37,435 bases of DNA from an uncultured Alphaproteobacteria bacterium (lineage in GTDB: Bacteria; Pseudomonadota; Alphaproteobacteria; HIMB59; GCA-002718135): contig CACHSZ010000008.1 in the NCBI GenBank assembly GCA_902582755.1, positions 1 through 37,435 on the forward strand. Direction: 5' to 3'. The notes under the pieces were generated by a model. The model saw nothing but the letters and a program-made list of their open reading frames with translations. It was not told the DNA's origin and did no database searches. Of the stretch, positions 26,108 to 33,707 are shown piece after piece. The translations under genes and the position numbers were made by a program. Position 1 is the stretch's first letter, and each line of letters begins with the position of its first letter.

Positions 26108-27250
26108 ATGAGCGATTTTCCAAAAGAAGAATTTATTTCCAGAATTGAAAAAATACAAATACATATTGAAAAAGAAAATATTGATGCTGTTATTATAACT
26201 TCACCATCAAATTTTAGATATTTTACCGGACTTGATAGTAATTTTTGGGAAAGTCCTACAAGACCGTGGTTTTTAATTATTTCAAAAAAAAATCCAATAA
26301 AAGCTATAATACCATCTATTGGTATTACAGCTATGCAAGAAACATTAGTCAATGATATCGAAACTTGGGAGTCTCCAAATCCAAAAGATGAAGGAATATC
26401 TTTATTGAAAAAAAATATTAGAAGTTTTCCTAAAAGTTCAAATATTGGATTTGAATTAGGAAATGAAACTTTTTTGCGAATGAGTATTAACGATTATCAG
26501 GATATTATAAAAAATTTATCAGAATATAATTTTGTTGATGCTAGTAAAATACTTTGGGGTATAAGAAAAATAAAATCTGAAATAGAGATCAATAATATTA
26601 AAGAAATTTGTTCTATTACAAGTAAGGTATTTGATGATTTTCCTCAAAAAATTAGTTTAGGAATGAGTGAAAAAGAAATTGCATCAATATTTAAAAAAGA
26701 ATTAATTGAAAGTGGCGCAGATTATATTCAATACATGGCGTGTGCTTCAGGATTTAATGGTTATAATCAGATTATCTGTAACCCAACAGAAAGAGTAACT
26801 AAAGATGGTGATATTCTAATTATTGATACCGGTGCAACTTTAAATGGTTATTTTTCAGATTTTGATAGAAATTTTGGTTTTGGAAAAATTCACAAGCAAG
26901 TTCTAGATGCATATAATAAATTGTGGGAAGCAACTGAGAGAACTTTAGAAATTATAAAACCTGGAACTAGTTGTTCAGAAATATATTCTAAATTATCTCA
27001 AAGTTTAATAACTAACAACGTATCAATTGGAAGAATGGGTCATGGTTTAGGTTTACAACTAACTGAGCCGCCAAGTATTATGAAAAATGATAAAACGTTA
27101 CTAGAGAAAAATATGATTATAACTCTTGAACCATCAATTGAAATGGACGAAAATAAAATATTAGTACATGAGGAAAATTTATTAATAACCAAAGACTCCT
27201 ATAAACTTTTAAGTACTAGAACTCCTGAAAATTTACCTATTATTAATTAG
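26108..27250 (+). CDS. M24 family metallopeptidase (Xaa-Pro dipeptidase/creatinase fold)
   Basis: A 380-residue pita-bread-fold hydrolase with an N-terminal creatinase-type domain (SPSNFRYFTGLDSNFW near 32-47). The full metal-ligand set is present: Asp240 in IDTGAT, Asp251 in FSDFDRNFG, His312 in MGHGLGL, Glu341 in ITLEPS and Glu355/356 in HEENLLIT. It is therefore expected to be active, most likely as an Xaa-Pro peptidase. M24 proteins with other substrates (ectoine hydrolase, creatinase, DddP) share this fold and cannot be fully excluded. It abuts the dpp ATPase gene tail-to-tail with no gap, and peptide import next to a peptidase makes functional sense. Confidence 0.88.
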   Translation: MSDFPKEEFISRIEKIQIHIEKENIDAVIITSPSNFRYFTGLDSNFWESPTRPWFLIISKKNPIKAIIPSIGITAMQETLVNDIETWESPNPKDEGISLLKKNIRSFPKSSNIGFELGNETFLRMSINDYQDIIKNLSEYNFVDASKILWGIRKIKSEIEINNIKEICSITSKVFDDFPQKISLGMSEKEIASIFKKELIESGADYIQYMACASGFNGYNQIICNPTERVTKDGDILIIDTGATLNGYFSDFDRNFGFGKIHKQVLDAYNKLWEATERTLEIIKPGTSCSEIYSKLSQSLITNNVSIGRMGHGLGLQLTEPPSIMKNDKTLLEKNMIITLEPSIEMDENKILVHEENLLITKDSYKLLSTRTPENLPIIN

Positions 27251-28969
27251 TTAAATTATTGATTCAATTTTAGGCATAAGTCTAATTAATTCCTTCGTAT
27301 ATTCATGCTTAGGATTATTAAATAATTCCTCTGTATCTTTTGTTTCACAAACAGCACCATTTTTAAGTACAATTATTCGGTCACACATTTGACGAATTAC
27401 AGGTAGGTCATGGCTAATAAATAGCATAGTGAGATGAAGTTCATCTTGTATATCTTTTAATAAATTCAATATTTGTGCTTGTATACTGACATCCAATGCA
27501 GAAGTTGGTTCATCACATATTAATAATCTTGGTCTTGTTGCCAAGGCGCGAGCAATAGATATTCTCTGCCTTTGCCCTCCTGAGAATTCATGTGGGTATC
27601 GATCTAGAGATTGTCTGGTCATTCCAACAATATCTATTAGGTCGTAAACATTTTGTAAAAGTTCATTATTACTAATATTTTTTTGAAAAAATTTAATTGG
27701 TTCTGCAATAATATCCTTAACTTTGAAACGAGGATTTAGAGAAGAGTAAGGATCTTGAAAAATCATTTGAATTTGACCTCTACTATTATGAATTTGATAT
27801 TTTTTATTTGAATTATATAGATGTTCATTATTATAAATTAAATCACCTTTGTTAGGAGCAATTAATCCAGTAATAATCTTTGCAATAGTTGATTTACCTG
27901 AACCAGACTCTCCAACTAATCCAAGTGTCTCACCTTCGAATAATTCAAAAGATACATGGTCGACAGCTTTTACTATTTTATCATTCGAACTTTTATTAGA
28001 AACAAATGAAAAACCATTACCTAAGGAATTATCATCAAAAACTTTTGTTACTTCCTCAAGTTTTAATAATTTTTGATTTTTATTTTCTCTTATTCCCCAT
28101 GTTTTAATGATATTTTTAGTCAAATCCTTGGAACTAGATGTTATTTCATTACCATCGGGGCTAATCAATTTAAATCTATCAATTTTCTTATTTGTTGGTG
28201 GCACTGAAATTACTAAGCTTCTTGCTTCTGTTGATTTTGGATTTGTTAATAATTCTTTAGTCTCACCTTGTTCAACAATATGTCCATATCTCATAACAAT
28301 AACTTTATCAGTCGTCTCTGCTATGACTCCCATATCATGGGTGATAATTATAACACCAAGATTTCTTTTCTTTGTAAGATCTTTGAGGAGTTCTAATATT
28401 TGATATTGAATACTTACATCTAAAGCTGTTGTTGGTTCGTCTGCAATTATTAAGTCAGGTTCACAACTTATCGCTAAAGCTATCACAACTCTTTGACGCA
28501 TACCGCCACTAAATTGGTGTGGATAGTCCTCTATTCTTTTTTCAGCGTTTTCTATTCCAACCTCTTTAAGTAGTTGAATTGATTTTTTAAGTGAATCTTG
28601 ATAACTTAAATTTAAATGAGCCTGAATTGTTTCAATTAATTGATCTTTTATTTTAAATAGAGGGTTTAATGAAGTTTGAGGGTCTTGAAAGACAAATCCT
28701 ATTTTTTTTCCTCTAATATTTTGAATTATTTCTTCATTACTTCTTAATTCAATATTGTCTATTTTTATTGAACCATCTGTGATTTCACCTGGAGAGTCAA
28801 TCAAGTTAATTATCGCATTTGCAATTGTAGATTTTCCAGATCCAGACTCACCGACAATTCCTAATATTTCACCTCTTTCTAAAGAAAATTCTACATTTTT
28901 GCTTGCAACAATAATTTCCTTTCGTGTTGGATAACTTATGTTTAAATTTTTAACTTCTAAAAAACTCAT
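27251..28969 (-). CDS. Dipeptide/oligopeptide ABC transporter, fused double ATP-binding protein (DppD-DppF)
   Basis: Energy-supplying subunit of the dpp-type importer, 572 residues. Two ATPase domains lie in tandem in one chain. Domain 1: Walker A GESGSGKST at 40-48, signature SGGMRQ (154-159), Walker B IIADEP (174-179), ITHD switch. Domain 2: GESGSGKST at 353-361, SGGQRQ (463-468), DEP at 486-488, ISHD. Each domain has the oligopeptide-transporter C-terminal extension (for example LLTNPKSTEARSLV). The order is DppD-like then DppF-like, as in GsiA/YejF. The start is set at ATG 28969, which overlaps the dppC stop as ATGA; an upstream ATG at 29008 would add 13 residues inside dppC. Confidence 0.94.
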   Translation of the reverse strand: MSFLEVKNLNISYPTRKEIIVASKNVEFSLERGEILGIVGESGSGKSTIANAIINLIDSPGEITDGSIKIDNIELRSNEEIIQNIRGKKIGFVFQDPQTSLNPLFKIKDQLIETIQAHLNLSYQDSLKKSIQLLKEVGIENAEKRIEDYPHQFSGGMRQRVVIALAISCEPDLIIADEPTTALDVSIQYQILELLKDLTKKRNLGVIIITHDMGVIAETTDKVIVMRYGHIVEQGETKELLTNPKSTEARSLVISVPPTNKKIDRFKLISPDGNEITSSSKDLTKNIIKTWGIRENKNQKLLKLEEVTKVFDDNSLGNGFSFVSNKSSNDKIVKAVDHVSFELFEGETLGLVGESGSGKSTIAKIITGLIAPNKGDLIYNNEHLYNSNKKYQIHNSRGQIQMIFQDPYSSLNPRFKVKDIIAEPIKFFQKNISNNELLQNVYDLIDIVGMTRQSLDRYPHEFSGGQRQRISIARALATRPRLLICDEPTSALDVSIQAQILNLLKDIQDELHLTMLFISHDLPVIRQMCDRIIVLKNGAVCETKDTEELFNNPKHEYTKELIRLMPKIESII

Positions 28970-29889
28970 CTCTTTTTTAATTTTGGATTTAAAGCATCTC
29001 TCATCCAATCCCCTAATAAATTAATTGATAATGCTAAAACAATTAAGAAAATTGCTGGAAAAAAAGTAATCCACCACTCACCTGAAAATAAAAAATTATT
29101 TCCAAACCTTATTAGTGTCCCAAGAGAAGGTGTTGTTGGTGGAACACCAACACCTAAAAAACTTAAGGTAGACTCAGTAATAATTGCAAGTGCTAATCCG
29201 ATTGTAGCAATTACTAAGATAGGCCGAAGTATATTTGGTAAAATATGCTTAAACATAATTAATATATTTGATAATCCAATAATTCTTGAAGCTGAGACAT
29301 ATTCTTTATTTTTTTCGACTAAGGTTGATGCTCTCGATACTCTTGCAAACTGAGGCCATTCTGAAATACCAATGGCGAAAATCAAAACATAAATTGCCAT
29401 TTCGTCATGCATTGATTGTGAGATAATTGCCCTTGCAATTCCATCAACAAGTAAAGCCATTAAAATACTTGGAATAGTTAACTGCACATCAGTAAGACGC
29501 ATTACAATAATCTCATACCTACCACCAATATATCCAGCTGTTACTCCAAGAAAAACTCCAAGTATCATTGCAAAAATTATAGATGCAAAACCAACGATAA
29601 GTGAAATTCTTGAACCATAAATCATTGTTGAAAACATATCTCTTCCCTGCTGATCAGTTCCTAATATGAAGCTAAAACTTCCTCCCTCCGACCATACTGG
29701 TGGGGTAAAGGCATCCATTAAAGAAACTGATGCTGGGTCAAAAGGATTATAAGGTGCAACGATCCCAGCAAATACAGAACAAAAAAGTATAATAAAAAAT
29801 ATTGTTGAAGAAATTATTGCTAATTTAGAATTAAAGAAACTGTATCCAATATCAGTATCATATAATTTATTGTACGTTTTAAGTAGCAT
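28966..29889 (-). CDS. dppC: Dipeptide/oligopeptide ABC transporter permease DppC
   Basis: Inner-membrane permease of 307 residues. N-terminal helix (FIILFCSVFAGIVAPYNPFD), then the family's FILGTDQQGRDMFSTMIYGS around the first quarter, five further helices, and the EAA loop near ASRIIGLSNILIMFKHILPN. ESTLSFLGVGVPPTTPSLG and GDWMRDALNPKLK at the end are typical of DppC/OppC. I set the start at ATG 29889, one base after the dppB stop, rather than the in-frame start at 29928, which would sit inside dppB. It overlaps the ATPase gene by 4 bp (ATGA). Confidence 0.93.
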   Translation of the reverse strand: MLLKTYNKLYDTDIGYSFFNSKLAIISSTIFFIILFCSVFAGIVAPYNPFDPASVSLMDAFTPPVWSEGGSFSFILGTDQQGRDMFSTMIYGSRISLIVGFASIIFAMILGVFLGVTAGYIGGRYEIIVMRLTDVQLTIPSILMALLVDGIARAIISQSMHDEMAIYVLIFAIGISEWPQFARVSRASTLVEKNKEYVSASRIIGLSNILIMFKHILPNILRPILVIATIGLALAIITESTLSFLGVGVPPTTPSLGTLIRFGNNFLFSGEWWITFFPAIFLIVLALSINLLGDWMRDALNPKLKKR

Positions 29890-29890
29890 T

Positions 29891-30868
29891 TTAACTACCC
29901 TCTTCCTTAAGCCTAATTCTAGGATCAATAAAATAGTATGTGATGTCTACAATAAAATTTATCATAACAAATATAAAGGCTACCATGATCATATATGCTG
30001 ACATTATAGGAATATCGACAAAGTATACTGCTTTAATAAATAATGACCCCATGCCTGGCCATTGAAAAACTGTTTCTGTAATAATTGAAAAAGCAATTAA
30101 TGTTCCAATGTTGATACCTGTAATAGTAATAACTGGAATTAATCCATTTTTGAGCGCGTGCTTATAATTAATAACACTCCTTTTTATACCTCTTGCTTTT
30201 GCAAATTTAATATAATCTGTTTGTAAAATTTCCATCATTTCAGCTCGAACTAATCTAATCACATAAGTCATTTGAAATAAACTTAACGTAACAGATGGGA
30301 GTATCAGTGCTTTTAAACCAGAAGTAGTTAAAAATCCTGTAGTCCAAAAACCTAATTGTGTGACTTCACCTCTTCCAAAGGATGGAAGAACTCCTAAAAT
30401 TACTGAAAACAAATAAATTAACATTATTCCTATAATGAAAGTTGGTAAAGAAACCCCAGCTAGAGAAATCACAAGAATAAAATTAGAAATAAAACTGTCT
30501 CTGTGAATACCAGTATATACACCCAAGATAATACCGCTGATGATTGCAATTAAAGCGGAGACAAAAACTAATTCTAAAGTTGCAGGCATTCTTTCTGCAA
30601 TTAAGTCTGAAACTTCTCTTTTTAATTGGTATGATATTCCAAAATCACCTTGAATTACATTTCCTATAAAACGTGAAAATTGAATGTAAACAGGATCATT
30701 TAAACCCAATACTTCTCTAACCTCAGCACGTCTTTCATCTGAAGCATCTTCTCCAGTCATACTATTTACTGGATCACCAACAAAATTAAATAAGGAAAAT
30801 GAAACAAAAGCTACAACAATCATTACAAGAATAGATTGAAAGAGTCTTTTAAAGAAATAGCTAAACAT
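29891..30868 (-). CDS. dppB: Dipeptide/oligopeptide ABC transporter permease DppB
   Basis: Inner-membrane permease of 325 residues with about six helices. Recognised by FFKRLFQSILVMIVVAFVSF at the N-terminus, GDFGISYQLKREVSDLIAER, the EAA loop around KFAKARGIKRSVINYKHALK, and ETVFQWPGMGSLFIKAV. The length matches DppB/OppB. It lies 45 bp after dppA, and that gap is almost filled by an 11-bp perfect hairpin. No Shine-Dalgarno is visible before its ATG. Confidence 0.94.
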   Translation of the reverse strand: MFSYFFKRLFQSILVMIVVAFVSFSLFNFVGDPVNSMTGEDASDERRAEVREVLGLNDPVYIQFSRFIGNVIQGDFGISYQLKREVSDLIAERMPATLELVFVSALIAIISGIILGVYTGIHRDSFISNFILVISLAGVSLPTFIIGIMLIYLFSVILGVLPSFGRGEVTQLGFWTTGFLTTSGLKALILPSVTLSLFQMTYVIRLVRAEMMEILQTDYIKFAKARGIKRSVINYKHALKNGLIPVITITGINIGTLIAFSIITETVFQWPGMGSLFIKAVYFVDIPIMSAYMIMVAFIFVMINFIVDITYYFIDPRIRLKEEGS

Positions 30869-30875
30869 GGTTTAA

Positions 30876-30901
30876 TTTCTGGCCAGATTACTGGCCAGAA
30901 A
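30876..30901 (-). promoter_or_regulatory. Intercistronic stem-loop between dppA and dppB
   Basis: A perfect 11-bp inverted repeat TTTCTGGCCAG / CTGGCCAGAAA with a 4-base loop fills the gap between the dppA stop and the dppB ATG. Neither strand has a T-run after the stem, so it is not a canonical intrinsic terminator. By analogy with hairpins after periplasmic binding-protein genes, it probably protects the dppA mRNA 3' end or partly attenuates downstream transcription. The GC content is striking for this AT-rich region. Confidence 0.72.
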
Positions 30902-30913
30902 ATATAAAAATTA

Positions 30914-32488
30914 TTAGTTTACGTTTGCAAATCTAAATAATGGCTCGTTGTTCATTCTAATTGGAACATCGACATTACTTTTTGATGCTTGGTTGACAAC
31001 TTGGTGATGTAAAGGAAGATATGTTACATCATCTTGGGTAATATCCCAAGCTTCAGCAATCATAGCATTTCTTTTATCTTGATCTGTTTCAACACCCATT
31101 GCCGCTACTAACTCATCAACTCTAGCATTACTGAAATTAACTTTATTCCAGCTACCAGCGCTATCAAATAAGTACGAGTATACGTAATGACTATCAAAAG
31201 TTGGAACACCCCAACCTAACATGTACATATCACTTGTCATACCGTTTGCGTCACCTTCTTTAACTTCTGAGAAGTGTTGACTTTTAGTTTTTGCATCAAG
31301 AGTTACATCAACTCCAATTTTAGCAAACATACCAATTGCCGCAACACAGATTGCTTCATCATTAATATAACGATCATTTGGACAATCTAGTGTAACCTCA
31401 AATCCATCTGGATAACCAGCTTCTGCTAATAGTTTTTTTGATAGCTCTGGATCATAAGGTAATCTTTCATCACGTGCAGCTGTATGACCATTTACACCAG
31501 GAGCAGTGATAATTCCTGCAGGAACACTTTGTCCTCTCATTACCTTATCCTTAATAGCTTCCATATCTAAAGCATGGTACATAGCTAAACGAACTCTTTT
31601 ATCTGCAAAAGGATTTTTACCTTTGATATTAGATGAATTTAATTCAGCAGAACCTTGATCCATTCCAAAAAATATTGTTCTATTTTGAGGAGTCATTTTT
31701 ACACCATGTCCAGCAGAAGATTTGATTCTCTCAATATCTTGAACTGGAACAACGTTTGTGTAGTCAATTTCTCCAGAAAGAAGTGCTGCAACTCTTGTTG
31801 CATCATTTGCAATTGGAAGTAGTTCAATAGTATCTACATTGAAAGTACTATCATCGCCCCACCAATCATTATTTTTTTCAAAAACAGTTCTTACGTCCTG
31901 TTCTCTAAAAGTAATTTTGAAAGGTCCAGTTCCGTTTGCATTAGAAGCACAGTAAGATGTTTCACCTGCATCCCAGTTGTATGAAACTTCACAACCATTT
32001 GCTTTTGCCCAATCTTCAGACATAACAAATATCTGAGTTAATTGATTTAAAAGAATTGGATTTGGTCCATCTGTTACAATTTGAACTGTGTGATCAGTTA
32101 ATGCTGATGCTGATTTAATACTTTTAATTAAATCTACCATATCAGAAGGAGCAGTTTTTGCTCTATTGATACTAAAAGCAATATCACTAGCTGTTAAATC
32201 TGATCCATCATGAAATTTTACACCCTTACGAATTGTAAATATCCAAGTGTCATCAGCAGTTGTTTTCCATGATTCAGCAAGCTGAGGAAGTATTTCCATA
32301 TTAATACCTGGAGTTACTAAACCTTCATATACTTGACGTGAAACCATGTGAGTTGGTCCTTCGTTTTGTGCATGCGGATCAAGAGTTAAAGAGTCACCAG
32401 GCATTGACCATTTAATAGTGTTTGCAAATGCTGGTGAGAAAATACCCATGAAAAGCAAAGACAAAACAATGCTTAAAGTCTTTTTCAT
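30914..32488 (-). CDS. dppA: Peptide ABC transporter substrate-binding protein DppA
   Basis: Periplasmic family-5 solute-binding protein, 524 residues, that captures peptides for DppBC. Signal peptide MKKTLSIVLSLLFMGIFSPA, with probable cleavage after AFA (residues 20-22). The mature part opens with the family pattern IKWSMPGDSLTLDPHA followed by VYEGLV. WTFTIRKG-like sequence occurs as WIFTIRKGVKFHDGSDLTA, and SWN and FDSHYVYSYL lie near the C-terminus. A GGAGG site ends 7 bases before ATG 32488; an in-frame ATG at 32524 would put 12 residues before the signal peptide and is rejected. Substrate class is by family only; related proteins also bind nickel, heme or glutathione. First gene of the dpp operon. 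Confidence 0.94.
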   Translation of the reverse strand: MKKTLSIVLSLLFMGIFSPAFANTIKWSMPGDSLTLDPHAQNEGPTHMVSRQVYEGLVTPGINMEILPQLAESWKTTADDTWIFTIRKGVKFHDGSDLTASDIAFSINRAKTAPSDMVDLIKSIKSASALTDHTVQIVTDGPNPILLNQLTQIFVMSEDWAKANGCEVSYNWDAGETSYCASNANGTGPFKITFREQDVRTVFEKNNDWWGDDSTFNVDTIELLPIANDATRVAALLSGEIDYTNVVPVQDIERIKSSAGHGVKMTPQNRTIFFGMDQGSAELNSSNIKGKNPFADKRVRLAMYHALDMEAIKDKVMRGQSVPAGIITAPGVNGHTAARDERLPYDPELSKKLLAEAGYPDGFEVTLDCPNDRYINDEAICVAAIGMFAKIGVDVTLDAKTKSQHFSEVKEGDANGMTSDMYMLGWGVPTFDSHYVYSYLFDSAGSWNKVNFSNARVDELVAAMGVETDQDKRNAMIAEAWDITQDDVTYLPLHHQVVNQASKSNVDVPIRMNNEPLFRFANVN

Positions 32489-32495
32489 ATTATTT

Positions 32496-32500
32496 CCTCC
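32496..32500 (-). promoter_or_regulatory. Shine-Dalgarno of dppA
   Basis: GGAGG on the minus strand, 7 bases before ATG 32488. It decides the start in favour of 32488, which also puts the signal peptide at the N-terminus. Confidence 0.75.
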
Positions 32501-32548
32501 ATAGAAATTTGATGGTAGACCCATACTACTTCAATGGAAATATTCAAT

Positions 32549-32598
32549 ATTATTAGTATTAATAAGTGCTATATTTTGTCATAATTATTAGTATTAAT
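32549..32598. repeat. 15-bp direct repeat, possible operator pair, in the dppA/nth divergent region
   Basis: ATTATTAGTATTAAT occurs at 32549-32563 and again at 32584-32598, 35 bp apart start to start. The inner ATTAGTATTAAT is itself a 10/12 imperfect palindrome. The pair lies in the 142-bp gap between dppA and nth, the widest in the window. Read towards dppA, ATGACA (about 32582-32577) is followed after some 17-18 bases by TACTAAT within the first copy, a weak -35/-10 candidate. Either promoter elements or regulator sites are possible. Confidence 0.45.
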
Positions 32599-32613
32599 TT
32601 AGACATAAACCTT

Positions 32614-32621
32614 GGAGGAGG
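32614..32621 (+). promoter_or_regulatory. Shine-Dalgarno of nth
   Basis: GGAGGAGG lies 9 bases before GTG 32631 and supports that non-ATG codon as the start of endonuclease III. Confidence 0.7.
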
Positions 32622-32630
32622 CTTGATATA

Positions 32631-33281
32631 GTGAAAAAAATAGAGAAGGCACAAGAGATCTCTAGAATACTAAATCGTATATACAGAAAAGTACCTATTC
32701 CTCTTAAACACAAAAATAAATTTGAATTAATTGTAGCTGTACTTCTTAGTGCTCAATGTACAGATGAAAGAGTTAATCAAGTTACACCAATACTATTTAA
32801 AAAAGCAAACACAGCTATAAAAATGACAAAAGTGCCAAAAAAAACAATTTATAATATTATTCGTCCTTGTGGTTTGGCACCTCAAAAATCAAAAGCAATT
32901 TTTGAACTATCAAGAATTCTTGTAAAAAAATTTAAAGGCAATGTTCCAGAAAGTTTTGAGGAATTAGAAAAATTACCAGGTGTTGGTCACAAAACAGCCA
33001 GTGTTGTTATGTCTCAAGGATTTGGTCATCCAGCATTTCCAGTTGATACGCACATTCATCGTTTAGCTCAACGTTGGGGTTTAACAAATGGTAAAAATGT
33101 TGTCCAAACAGAAAAAGATTTAAAATATCTTTTTCCAAAAAAATCTTGGAACAAACTTCATTTACAAATAATATTTTATGGAAGAGAATTTTGTCAGGCA
33201 AGAAGTTGTTATGGTTTGGAGTGTGAAATATGCAAGGTTTGTAATCCAAAGAGAAAAACACCTATTAAAACAAAAAAGTAG
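32631..33281 (+). CDS. nth: Endonuclease III (DNA glycosylase/AP lyase)
   Basis: Base-excision-repair enzyme that removes oxidised pyrimidines and nicks abasic sites. The 216-residue product has the helix-hairpin-helix LPGVGHKTA (115-123) with catalytic Lys121, and catalytic Asp139 in FPVDTHIHR. The N-terminal VAVLLSAQCTDERVN motif is also typical. The C-terminal iron-sulfur region is unusual: cysteines at 188, 193, 198, 201 and 204 do not give the classic C-x6-C-x2-C-x5-C spacing of E. coli Nth. The start is GTG with a strong GGAGGAGG site. Monocistronic; it ends three bases from the convergent hemJ stop. Confidence 0.93.
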   Translation: MKKIEKAQEISRILNRIYRKVPIPLKHKNKFELIVAVLLSAQCTDERVNQVTPILFKKANTAIKMTKVPKKTIYNIIRPCGLAPQKSKAIFELSRILVKKFKGNVPESFEELEKLPGVGHKTASVVMSQGFGHPAFPVDTHIHRLAQRWGLTNGKNVVQTEKDLKYLFPKKSWNKLHLQIIFYGREFCQARSCYGLECEICKVCNPKRKTPIKTKK

Positions 33282-33284
33282 TAA

Positions 33285-33704
33285 TTAAAAAGGCTGAAAT
33301 ACAACAAGTATAAGTATAAAAATCAATATTACTGCAGGTGCTTCGTTTGTAATTCTAAAAAACTTAGTAGAGTATTTATTTTTATTATTTTTAAAATCAT
33401 TAAGACATTTTAAACAAAAAAAATGATAACCAGATAATAAAATTACAAATAAAATTTTTAAAAGCAGCCAAGTATCAATACCCACATAATGTGTAAGTGT
33501 AAAACCTGATATCCACGTCACTATAAAAGCTGGAAACATTATTATTCTGTACAATTTTCCTTCCATTAGTTTGAATGTTTCTGATGTTTCTTTTGTAATT
33601 TCAGGATTAGCATGATTTACAAACAAACGTGGCAGATATAAAAGTCCAGCCATCCAAGCTATGATACTAAAAATATGAATAACTTTCAGCGTATTAAATA
33701 ACAT
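33285..33704 (-). CDS. hemJ: Protoporphyrinogen IX oxidase HemJ
   Basis: Membrane enzyme for the penultimate heme step, protoporphyrinogen IX to protoporphyrin IX. The 139-residue protein has four hydrophobic helices, HIFSIIAWMAGLLYLPRLFV with His10 (a conserved heme-ligand candidate), and the C-terminal NEAPAVILIFILILVVF followed by QPF, both hallmarks of HemJ (formerly UPF0093). It lies 3 bp after hemF as the last gene of the heme cluster, which fits the assignment. No hemG or hemY is visible in the window. Confidence 0.93.
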   Translation of the reverse strand: MLFNTLKVIHIFSIIAWMAGLLYLPRLFVNHANPEITKETSETFKLMEGKLYRIIMFPAFIVTWISGFTLTHYVGIDTWLLLKILFVILLSGYHFFCLKCLNDFKNNKNKYSTKFFRITNEAPAVILIFILILVVFQPF

Positions 33705-33707
33705 TAT

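Noticed and set aside
26108-27250. DMSP lyase DddP as identity of the M24 protein
   Set aside because: DddP is longer and its N-terminal region, as I remember it, differs; this protein looks like an ordinary M24 peptidase with FTG and the complete ligand set.
28107-28403. 98-residue plus-strand frame opposite the dpp ATPase gene
   Set aside because: Shadow of the first ATPase domain, whose Walker and signature motifs fix the real frame.
30876-30901. Rho-independent terminator after dppA
   Set aside because: The stem is strong but neither side has a T-run, and it would cut the operon before its permease genes. Kept as an intercistronic stem-loop instead.
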